DNA from: Candidatus Scalindua sp. SCAELEC01
GTDB taxonomy: Bacteria > Planctomycetota > Brocadiia > Brocadiales > Scalinduaceae
Length of the DNA stretch: 64,000 nucleotides
Reading direction: 5' to 3'
Assembly (NCBI GenBank): GCA_004282745.1
Contig: SHMT01000013.1
Span: 1-64,000, forward strand
Made by a program: the position numbers and the translations under genes. The notes under the pieces are model-generated. The model did no database searches. It was given only the letters and a program-made list of their open reading frames with translations, and was not told the origin of the DNA. Positions 17,260-27,200 of the stretch are shown here, one piece after another (the stretch's first letter is position 1; each line of letters starts with the position of its first letter).

Positions 17260-17436
17260 TGACCTTGTTGATTTATTCCGTTTTCGTTAAACCACCAATT
17301 TTTCAGTCCAATAATAACGATGACTTACAACAACAGTTTTTCAAGAATTGGCTAAAATCGGATTAAATCAACAGAACCATATATTCGGGTGTTATTTGTA
17401 AAAAAATTTTATTATCTCTACATACTGATTCCATGC

Positions 17437-17784
17437 CTAACCCAGATTCTTCAATTCATCTTCAGAATATCTTGTTTGACAGCTCTTGCAAAAATAGGTG
17501 TATCTTTCCTTCTTTAAAACAAAAAACAACGCAATAATAATATTGATTATTAAATACATAAAAGGGACAATAGTTCCATACGCAATAAACAGCAGTATAG
17601 GGAAAAGTAAAATTCCACATAAAATTAAAGCAGCCGCGGTTTTTCTATAATCCTTTCTTTTAAACGGCTTACCACAAGCGGTACAGTTCCAAACTATATT
17701 TCTCCCATTATTTTTATCTATACTCTCTTTTATTTTTATGGGAGGTTGTAGATAAGGATCGATTCTTTTCAACCCCTTTCCCAA
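17437..17784 (-). CDS. two-helix protein with split zinc ribbon (copy 2)
   Basis: This 115-residue version has a 32-residue N-terminal extension (MGKGLKRIDPYLQPPIKIKE) absent from copies 1 and 3. CTACGKPFKRKDYRK, two helices and CKSCQTRYSEDELKNLG then follow. It is the most diverged of the three. The extension may be native or may come from the tail of another gene. The role is inferred, as for copy 1. Confidence 0.6.
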   Translation of the reverse strand: MGKGLKRIDPYLQPPIKIKESIDKNNGRNIVWNCTACGKPFKRKDYRKTAAALILCGILLFPILLFIAYGTIVPFMYLIINIIIALFFVLKKERYTYFCKSCQTRYSEDELKNLG

Positions 17785-18035
17785 TTCTTTTTTACGTCCA
17801 CCATAATTTATCTTGATTAACTTTTCTCCCCCAGCACCCCCAACTAATCGGCTTCAGACCTTCTAAGGAGGTAACCAATTATTTATTTTTTTCATAATAT
17901 ATTTTTTTATTTAAAGGTCTGTAGTTGTGGAAATCATAATAAAATTCAAACACAAACTTCTGCTTTAGCACCGCCATTGGAGTGGCGTTGTCGTTTTCTT
18001 ACTGTCGGATCTCCGCACTGTTACTGATTGAATTC

Positions 18036-18410
18036 TTAGTAACTTTTTTGTATAAATGTTTTTCGCTCAAATACCATTATGTAATAAATTAATGCTCCGA
18101 TAAACATACCCACAGAGAGTAGGCCAAAACAAAATATTTTTTTTCTCTTGCTAGCAAAATTCGCATGTGCCCAGTGGTAGATCATCGAAAACCATAAATA
18201 AAATATTCCAAGAGCACCCCAAAACCCTAAAATTCCACATATTGTACGAAAGGTTAAATTAGTTTCGATTAGATTGGACAGCTGATAACTAAAATTGTTA
18301 TCAAAAGAAAGAATTATCAACAAAGAATAGCCAAGTGAGATACAGATTGCAAAGGATCTCAGTATCGTTAGATTCAATTTACTCGCACCCTTTCTGAAAC
18401 AATCCTTCAA
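18036..18410 (-). CDS. small membrane protein (full-length copy)
   Basis: The protein has 124 residues and four hydrophobic segments, ending FERKTFIQKSY. It starts at a TTG inside the end of the 99-residue gene. The copy at 13758 is truncated. Sequence is otherwise almost identical between the copies. Family unknown. Confidence 0.5.
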   Translation of the reverse strand: MKDCFRKGASKLNLTILRSFAICISLGYSLLIILSFDNNFSYQLSNLIETNLTFRTICGILGFWGALGIFYLWFSMIYHWAHANFASKRKKIFCFGLLSVGMFIGALIYYIMVFERKTFIQKSY

Positions 18411-18678
18411 TAAGTTGTTTTATATCAACTTCAAGGCCAGCATTTAGAAAGAAAAAAGTTAGCTCTCCTCCTATAACACTTGGGGGCTGAATACCTACTA
18501 GTCCTTGTTTGAAACCCAAAACGGTTTTATTTTCTGTGATTGAATTAAGAACAGGTAGATTCGAAGGGCGGAATGTAGAAGGAGGCTCGTTGGTGAACGT
18601 GCTGCGTACGATCGAATGCAGAGTTTTGACTCTTACAATAGCTGTGTTTGGGCTGACCTCAACTTTACTTTCCTTCAT
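18379..18678 (-). CDS. unknown 99-residue protein (copy 2)
   Basis: Nearly identical to the frame at 14029, with a few substitutions such as TLHSIV for TPHSIV and LIEGLFQKG for PFEGLPQKR. Its end overlaps the following membrane protein. Function is not recognised. Confidence 0.4.
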   Translation of the reverse strand: MKESKVEVSPNTAIVRVKTLHSIVRSTFTNEPPSTFRPSNLPVLNSITENKTVLGFKQGLVGIQPPSVIGGELTFFFLNAGLEVDIKQLIEGLFQKGCE

Positions 18679-18756
18679 ATCAATTAATTTATTGCATTTT
18701 TAGAAAAACAAACCAATTCTCCTCATTTCCCTAAGATTTAACCAAATAAATACTAC

Positions 18757-18895
18757 TATACCAAAAACGATTTGGTTTTAGATTTTTCTAACAACCAAAG
18801 CTTGGTGAAGGTATCCCCGGACAAAAGGCGCCGAGGACTTTACTCGCTCCGTTTTCTCTCGGATTTTATCCGAAAACCATTATGAGATGAGTATA
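18757..18895. repeat. inverted-repeat element, family A
   Basis: Copy corresponding to 14407-14544, within the second block of the duplication. Immediately right of it is the empty target site of the family C element found in block 1. Confidence 0.8.
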
Positions 18896-19179
18896 TACTA
18901 GCAAAAGAAACAACCATAAGGCATGGAACAAAAATTTTGTTTCCATAAAAAATAGATGTATTTTTCATCGTATAAAATATGAAAAGTCAGAAGTTCACAG
19001 TATAAATAGACCAGCCAACCATACATATTTTATTTGCATATTTTTTATGACGAGCAACTTTTTCTATAAATTCTGTCTTTATTCATCTCATACCGTTTTA
19101 TAAAAATATCGTCCCTTCATGATATATATAATATGTTTACTACCACGAATAATCTTTTTTTTAAAGATCCCAAAAGCAT

Positions 19180-19626
19180 CTATGTGACAAGCTTTAGTTC
19201 TTTCAAAAACAGAATTAATTCATTGTTATAACTTCCGTTATAATGAACTTTTGTGCCATCAACAAAAAATGTAATAGGAACTTTTGTTATTACTTTTTCT
19301 ATTTCACCTATATTTACAGTTATAATTTTCTCTTTAATTAAAGGACAAATCATAAAAAAAGTCACTTGTGATTTATCTAAATCCAAACAAATTTTATATG
19401 CAAACCTTCTAAACAGTAAGTCTGACACACACACAAATACAATCATAATAGGCAAGATTAAAAAAATTTCATTCGAATATTTTGTGCCGCTAGTTCCTAT
19501 GCCTAATTTCACTGCTATACAAATTACGCACATAATTATAAAGCAAACTCTTGTTGCATATTTACAAAAATAAACACCGAAAAGAGGCATAGTGAATAAT
19601 CGGTTATGTATATTCACGCTATTCAT
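19180..19626 (-). CDS. membrane protein with PH-like domain (copy 2)
   Basis: The protein has 148 residues from MNSVNIHNRLFTMPLFGVYF, which aligns with the start of the 163-residue paralog. The longer open frame (to 19767) enters a family B element, so that start was rejected. Two helices and YKICLDLDKSQVTFFMICPL match copy 1, but the region has diverged far more than the neighbouring genes. This suggests relaxed or diversifying selection. It lacks the last 13-15 residues of copy 1. Confidence 0.55.
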   Translation of the reverse strand: MNSVNIHNRLFTMPLFGVYFCKYATRVCFIIMCVICIAVKLGIGTSGTKYSNEIFLILPIMIVFVCVSDLLFRRFAYKICLDLDKSQVTFFMICPLIKEKIITVNIGEIEKVITKVPITFFVDGTKVHYNGSYNNELILFLKELKLVT

Positions 19627-19735
19627 TCCTATTTTTATAGCTCCGAAACTCTGTAAGGTTAAAATTAAATGATTTCTACCCAAATTGAGCGGTTTTAAAT
19701 TTACGACAAAAATAATATGGAATTTGCTACGTTTT

Positions 19736-19906
19736 ACCCAGAATAACTTTTTGTTCTCGCATCTCATTTTCAGGCCACCTTAGGTCACTCTTCATTTGCA
19801 GTATCCTCGCTGTAGCTCAAGGTATGCCTGCGATCCTGCTCGACCAAATCTGACCTAGAACTGAGCGCGATAAAACAACAAGTTATTCTTTCCTGGACCC
19901 TTAGGT
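19736..19906. repeat. inverted-repeat element, family B
   Basis: Copy matching 15655-15823, with the same shortened left end (CCCAGAATAACTT). Its presence in both blocks dates this insertion before the duplication. Confidence 0.8.
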
Positions 19907-19943
19907 GTTATTTAATGTATATTTATAAACATAGTATTCTGTT

Positions 19944-20303
19944 TCATGTTTTGGTACTGCCTTGTCCCCCATCAACTGTTTTATCTTTCAAAAATTTGAA
20001 AACTGATAATACGGATGTTATTACAGATGGAGCAACCCACAGCAAAAGGAATATGGTTCTTTCTTTTTTTGTTATAATCCCAAAAATCTTAAGCCCTTCT
20101 ATAAAATTCGTAAGAATTATTGCACTTATAACTATACCAAAAAAATACATAATATATAAAAAACCAAGATATCGTTTTTGAATTCTTTTAGAAAATCGAA
20201 AGAAAAGTACAAATAAAAAAGATATTAAAAAACCTAAAGTCAAACCGGATATTATCTGTCCTTTTCCGAGCTTTGATCGCATTACAGACAAAATATTGCC
20301 CAA
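19944..20303 (-). CDS. three-helix membrane protein (copy 2, altered start)
   Basis: The frame has 119 codons. From IISGLTLGFLISFLFVLFFR onward it matches the 107-residue copy at 15863. The first 16 residues differ because homology ends at about 20256, where transposase-like sequence begins. It may be inactive or use a new start. It is an orphan candidate immunity gene, since no tip lies upstream. Confidence 0.5.
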   Translation of the reverse strand: MGNILSVMRSKLGKGQIISGLTLGFLISFLFVLFFRFSKRIQKRYLGFLYIMYFFGIVISAIILTNFIEGLKIFGIITKKERTIFLLLWVAPSVITSVLSVFKFLKDKTVDGGQGSTKT

Positions 20304-20659
20304 TTAGAATCAGAATCATACTGTTTTTATACAGCGCTAATTTGGCAAGATGTTTTGAAGCATCATCTATTGTTTTTTTATTCAAAAAAAGGTGACAAAG
20401 TATTTTGAAGAATCTAAAGTAAAGCTTGTGTTTCTACCGTCGTATTCACCAAATTTGAATTTAATAAAAAGGCTTTGGAAATATTTCTGTAAAATAGTTC
20501 TTTATAATAAATACTATGAAACGTTTGACGAATTCAAAAAAGCATGTAAATCTTTTTTGGACGGCATAAAAAATACAAGGAAAGAGATATCATCTTTATT
20601 GACAGAGAACTTTCAAATAATTGGTACAAATACCTAAAACCATTTCGTAATGAGTATAT
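20260..20659 (+). pseudogene. IS630-type transposase remnant with right end
   Basis: The open part at 20392-20637 reads TKYFEESKVKLVFLPSYSPN followed by LNLIKRLWKYF. This is the C-terminal DDE block of IS630 transposases (usual form LPxYSPxLNPIExxW). The catalytic Glu position reads Lys (LIKRLW), and the front of the gene is lost. Past the stop, CCTAAAACCATTTCGTAATG then AGTATA is the element end. It matches the ends of family C and A elements, linking them to this IS family. Confidence 0.8.
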
Positions 20660-20711
20660 TCGGGTGTTCTTTGAAGAAATTTCTTATTAACACTGTATTC
20701 TAATTCAATAC

Positions 20712-20993
20712 CTAACCCAGGTCCTTCAATTCATCTTCAAAATACTTTGTTTGACAACTCCTGCAAAAAAAGACGTATCTTTCTTTCTTTGAAATAAAAA
20801 CTATTGCAATTGTAATATTTATTACTAAGTTTACAAGAGGAACAAAGGCTCCATTTGTTACAAAAACCAATATTGGGAAAAGCAATACTCCATTTAAAAT
20901 AAATGCAACTGCAATTTTCCTATTATCTTTTCTTTTCAACTGACTTCCACACGTTGCACATTTGTAAACTATATTTCCTTCCATTATTTTCAT
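20712..20993 (-). CDS. two-helix protein with split zinc ribbon (copy 3)
   Basis: The protein has 93 residues with CATCGSQLKRKDNRK, two helices and CRSCQTKYFEDELKDLG. It is almost identical to copy 1 in the middle and diverged in the first knuckle. It lies 246 bases downstream of the main Rhs gene on the same strand, so it is the best placed candidate partner of that protein's tip. The 246-base gap holds nothing recognisable. Confidence 0.6.
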   Translation of the reverse strand: MKIMEGNIVYKCATCGSQLKRKDNRKIAVAFILNGVLLFPILVFVTNGAFVPLVNLVINITIAIVFISKKERYVFFCRSCQTKYFEDELKDLG

Positions 20994-21239
20994 GTATACT
21001 TTCTATTATTTTTGTGGGATGTAGATGTGATAAACATTGCTTCTTCCAGCACTTCCGATAGCTACCTGTAATCCCTGTAAGGGTATAACTTGTTACTCAA
21101 TGTTCTGCTCCCAATCCAAAAGCAGTTCTCTATTATAATGCTAGTCATTTTACAAGCGTGATTTATTTATCAACTAAAAAATAATGATAATAGTTAATAA
21201 GTGTCACGATGTACTGGCACTTGTCAGTTAGTATTAGCT

Positions 21240-24200
21240 CTATATTCCTTGTCCAGGTAGTCCCTGTAGCTCTTCTTGTTTATCTCTTGATGGACAATGT
21301 ACATAATCCATAATGTCGCCAGCTAAATCTTCAATGGGTTGTCCAAAACCTACAACTTCTAATGCAATTTGAGTCAGCATACCACCAGCTGAACCAATTA
21401 CAAAACCCGCAAAGGCTCCTGGAGGCCCCAACACGATAAAGCCACCAATCCCACTTGTAACACCAGCACCTATCCCTGCACCAAAAACTCTTCTCACACC
21501 AGGAGATACATTAGTCTTATTATTAATAAGCTTTTCAGATAGAGATTTTGCTGTTTGACCAATAACATTGTCCACAACCAGCCCTTCTGGATCAATCAAA
21601 TTAACCGGATTGTTGATCACATACCCATATAGATTTACATCACCACCAACAAAGTCTATGGGGTCTTTTGCTGTCCATCTGCTAATCGTTGGATCATAGT
21701 CTCTGGCACCAAACCGAACAAGGTCGGTGTCTCTGTCATGTAGGCCTCCTGCAAATCCAAATGGTATGGTAAACCCGGGGGTTGTGTCATTAATTATGTT
21801 GCCGAAGGAGTCGTAGTCAATCCTTTTCGTGATATTTCCACTGGAATCGACTATCAGCCTGAGTGAGCCTACCTGATCGTAGATCATATAATATGGAGTA
21901 CCTCCACGCAACATTGAAATTGGCAACCTTCCATCTGCATAGTCAAAGCGTTCGATCAGATTGTCTGAACCATCATAAACCGCAAGCAGGGTCGTGTTAT
22001 CAGCCCAGAGATACTTCTCTATTATGATCCCATCAATCCTCTTGGCAATCCTCCTGCCCATCGGATCGTGGTCATAGGTAATACTTCGGCCGTTTGCCAG
22101 ATCAACGCTGAGGAGTCCTCCCCTTATGGAATAATGATATGAAGTAGCCCCTGTCACTGATGCCTTTTCAGTCAGGAAACCATCTTCATCAAACACATAT
22201 ACTTCGTTTCCCGCCGCAATGATATGGTCTTCATTGGTATAGTCGAATGCTTTGTCCGTTATGCCTCTTGCGGTATTTGTCTCTCGGGTACGATTACTAT
22301 TTGCGTCATACCCATAGCTTTCAACAACGCTGTTGTTCTCTTTTACCTCAATTAACCTGCCTAGGGCATCATATCCGTAATCCCACGTAATTGTCTCCGC
22401 CCCTATTACTTCTCGCTTTTGTATTATCCTTCCGGCATTGTCTCTTGTTACACTTATGTCGTAGACATTGTTCCCATTTACTTCGTGGGAGTATCTGTCA
22501 ATCTCTCCATATCCGTTAAAGCTTCTGGTCCGTGTTAATACCCCATCGCTCACTGACTCTGGCAGGCCGTTATCTGTGTTTCTTGTAATGGTATAGTTGC
22601 CCGCTGAGGTGAGAAGTCCATCATCGTCATAGCCCAGGATATCAGTAAGGCCTGCATATGTTATGGAGGAGAGTCTTAAATCGTTGTCGTATGTGTAGCT
22701 TATTGTTTTGGTCAGAATTCCGGAACGTGAGTCTGCTTGCAAGAGTGAGCCGTCATAGGTATACGTTATCTTTTCGGTCCCGTTGATTACGCCGGATAGA
22801 AGACTTGCACATCCATAGGTAAAGTCAATTGTGCCTTCAGGTGTTATTGTTTCTGTTAGCAAACCATCGGTATAGGTATTCAGTATTTGGCTGCCTGAAG
22901 GGTATGTAAGGGTCTTCAGTTTTCTCTCTTTGTCAAATACGTAGAGGTAACGGCCCGATATCGGAGGAGCATACTCTTTACGCTGGTCATTGCCGGTATA
23001 ACCAAAGGTGTGACTGATCTCTTTCGGCGTTACAAGGAGTGTCATATTACCGTTTGCATCATAGCCGTAACTTATTGCCGTGCCGTCAGGACGCTCTTCC
23101 TGTATAGGTCGTCCCATGATATCAAATTCATAGTCTAAGGTCTTATTGTCAGGTGTGATAACGAAATCCAGATGGCCATTTCCATCATAGGTCCTTGTGG
23201 TTGTTCGATCTCCAATAGTTGTGCCTATCAGCCTTCCTCTGGTGTCATAACTGAACGTTGTGGGGAAAAGCCCCGGGACTGTTATCTCTTCGGTGAGAAG
23301 GTTCGTGGTGTTATATTTAATTGTTGTTTCTCTTCCAAGGGGAGACCGATTTGTGATCATCGCCGTTAGGGTGTTATTAGTTGATATCCACTCGTTTCCA
23401 TTAACGGTTACCGTATCCGTAATTTTATCAACTACGTCGTCTGCGTCGGTGTCGTCATAGGTTCTGTTCTTTGTGGTTGTCTGTACAAGACTACCAGGTA
23501 TCGTCCTTGTCGATTCCTTGGGATATTTGTATCTGTATTCAGGATCGAGGTCGTATCTTATATCAAGTATCATACCGCAGGAGAGCTCCCTCGTTTCGCT
23601 TAGTCCATCTGATGAACGGAAGATTGAGGATAGGGCCCCGGTAGGATCTCTCTTTACCGAAGTGTAGGCACCTGTCGATTCTGTGCGATCCTCATAGGTA
23701 GTAAGATTGTCTTCGCCTGTCAGTATGTTTGTCACTATGTTCCCGTTACTATCTACAGCACGGGAATAGGTCCATTGTCCACCTTCAGGGTCGAGTATAT
23801 CGGTCACCTTGCCACCTTCGTCGTAGTAATGTTCAAAGTGATTGCCGTTGAGATCGTATTCATCTAACATAAGCCCATCTGGTGTATAGGTAAAGGAGTA
23901 GGTCGAGTCATCAGGATAGGTGACATCTGTTAAATGGTTATTCACATCTACACGGAGAGTTGTTGTAATACCATCTGGTGAGGTTATTGATATGGGTACT
24001 CCGGTGGAATCCCTCTGTAAGGTAATCCGATTATCAAACGGATCAGTTATTGCTGCAAGTTTACTATCCTGATCGTAACTAAAGGTAAGAAGCGTATTGC
24101 CAGTTGACAGGTCCATGGTGGAAATATGAAGACCCGTGCTGTTTATTATATAACCCAGGCCATTTTCATCCATAAAGGTTCTTTCGCCAGACGTAATAGC

Positions 24201-27200
24201 GCCAGCAAAAATACCTGGAAGTGATATCTTTCTAATTCGATGATTATTTTTATCCGGTATATAAATATTCCCTGCGCTATCAATTACTACAGCGCCTGGA
24301 GCACCAAGACTTGCCTCAGTAGCCGGTCCTCCATCTCCACTGTAACCCCGTTTTCCAATACCAGCTATTGTCGTAATAATGCCATTCGTATTTACTTTCC
24401 TTATTCGCTCATTAACGACCTGCGATATATATATATTACCAGATACATCCACAGTCACTGCTACTGGGCGTGTCAACTTTGCATCAATTGCAGGTCCACC
24501 ATCTCCATCGTCACCCAATTCTCCGTTACCTGCCACCGTGGTGATAATGCCGGTTATGTCTACCTTTCTAATTCGATGATTGTACAAATCTGCTATATAG
24601 ATATTTCCAACAGTATCCACTGCTACTCCACGCGGAAGGTTAAGACTTGCCTCAGTAGCCGGCCCTCCATCTCCACTGTAGCCGCTTTGGCCACTACCTG
24701 CTATTGTCGTTATTATACCATTTATATCTACCTTTCTAATTCGATGATTGTACGGCTCTGCTATATAGATATTTCCAACAGTATCCACTGCTACATCGCT
24801 TGTATGACCAAGACTTGCCTCGGTAGCAGGACCTCCATCTCCACTGTAACCGCTTTGGCCATTACCCGCTATTGTTGTAATGATACCAGTTATATCTATC
24901 TTCTTTATTGAATAATGAACGGTATAATTATTTGCAAAATATATATTGCCTTCAAGATCCAAGGTCACACCTCTTGGATTCGCAATGTTTGCTTGAATAG
25001 CAGGACCTCCATCTCCACCGTTACCCAATTGTCCATTACCCGCTATCGTCGTAATAATACCATTTGTATCTACCTTTCTAATTCGATGATTGAACATATC
25101 TGCGATATAAATATTTCCAACAGTATCCATTGCTACTCCACTTGGATTATCAAGACTCGCCTCAGTAGCAGGGCCACCATCTCCACCATAATCTCCACGA
25201 AAATTAGCACTTCCTTGTCCATTACCCGCTATCGTAGTCATGATGTGTACACTATTTTTACTCGTCGTCCCATCTCCTTTGTAGAGAGTATTAGGCTCAT
25301 AAGGGACCAGGGAATGGTGGGCAGACAACGTCCAACCCTCGGCAATTGTACCAATTCCCCCTTCTCGATAGATTTTGACCCTATTCCTCTTCCATGAGGT
25401 AACCTCCTGCCTAGCACGGACACCCGTTATCATCCCGTTACCATTATATCCAAACCGATTGGTTCGTTGGTATTCTCCATCATAGACAAACCCTATACTT
25501 ACCTCAGCCTCAATCGAGCCTGATAACCAATTTCCCAGGTAATCGCGACCATCCCAGGCAAACTCAACCTTTTGGCCTGGTAGCGGATCAACTGTCTGTT
25601 CAAATTCCCTACCTGCCACTCTCATTCTGACAGTGATACCCTTAAGACTTGTCGGTACACTCTCACCACTGACGGGGATACTTACGACTGACTTGTATCC
25701 CATTACACGGTTACTCGCGTAATGAAGTGAAAGATCCGTACCAGGAATGGGGATGTCTTCATGAAAGATCCGACTCTTTCGTTCTATATATGAGTTTGTA
25801 CAATCTCTATCATCACTTGCTGTCTTCTGTTGATCAACAGAAGGTTCACCTCCAGGAGTTGGTTGTACCGCATCAGCAGGGGGGCCAAACGGCCAGTTAC
25901 AATCCCAGGGTGAAAAGTGCACCGTTTCAAAGCGCCAGTAGGTATTATTTGGGATATATTGTGTTGGATCGTTAAGGCCGAGAACCTCGTCACGGAAAGA
26001 ACCATTACTATTCAGGTCGTCAGGCAGGCTGTCTCCTGTGCTGTCAAGGGCATCTATCGTGCCATCGTTGTCGGTATCAAGGAGCATTACAACTACTCCG
26101 TTCTCTGATGGTACCCACACTGCACGCTTACGATCATAGTATCCTACCGGAACTACCTCCCCGACTTGAAATCCAAGGAAGTTATCTATATAGACAGAGA
26201 CAGGTTTTTCAAATCTTACACTGCTTATCCCGTCTACGGAGAGTTCGGCACAGTACGTAAAGGCTGAATTTGGAGGGAGTCTCGCAGGCATAGACTCCGG
26301 GGTATCAAACTCGGTGGCACGGGTCGTAATAGACGTAAGCGCTACCTCATTACCACTTTCGTCTATGGTAAATGCACGGTTATCTCCTCTGAATACCATT
26401 GTCGCTGAACGACTGCCATGTCCGTCCGTTACGGGTGAACTCTTGTGTGTAACCGCTGTTGAAGGGTTTCCATCAAAGGTTACGGTAGTAGATAAGGTAT
26501 CTTCAGCAATCATGGTGATCGTGTCTGTAATGGCTATATCATTCCAGGGGACAGAGACCTTTCGGTGAGCGGTGATAAATCCGGATTTTTCATATTTAAT
26601 GGTCATTGTTCCACCACCCTCTACCGGTATAGAAAACCTCCCCTCATTGTTTGTCTTGACCGATCCATATTCCGGATGACCATGGATGGATACTATAATT
26701 TCGGAAATAGGATTTTGTGATCTATCTTTCACGTTACCCGTTATGAGAGAAAAGCGCTTCGGGTCATACGATTCGATAGTGGCATCATAAGGGATTAACT
26801 TTTCATATCGTTTCCCAAATGAACCTTCAGGCGGAAGTTCTGTTTTTGTTGTCTTGATTACCGCAAGGTTAATAGCGTCAGATTGACCACCGCCAGGTCT
26901 AGGATTTGTTATGTTTATGGGGTACTCACCGGGTGTCTCTATCATTTCTGCTGGAATAGATACTTCTAATTGTGTGCTGGATACGTAAGTTGGGTGAAAT
27001 CGCAGTTTGTTAAAGGAGACAGTGGATCTTTTCATGAAATTATTGCCCGTTAATGTGAGGACATATTCAGGGCTTCCGGCTTCTATAGTTGTAGGGCTTA
27101 TCGATAAAAGGGAAGGTTGGGGGTTCGGGTTTTTTGGTTTTCTACATCTAAAATGCCATCGGTGCATGAAATGTGAAACCAAGAACCTTTTTTCCAATCC

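Noticed and set aside
19627-19767. Longer start of the PH-like gene (195 codons)
   Set aside because: The added 47 residues come from upstream sequence that enters a family B element, and the paralog starts at the inner Met.
24230-25240. Regularly spaced repeats that could suggest CRISPR
   Set aside because: Units are about 165 bp, coding and in frame, encoding NHL blades; no short repeat/spacer pattern.
24240-25397. Long + strand frames of 223 and 160 codons with repeated Tyr/Ile/Cys patterns
   Set aside because: They are antisense shadows of the NHL repeats of the Rhs gene; repeat structure keeps the opposite frame open.
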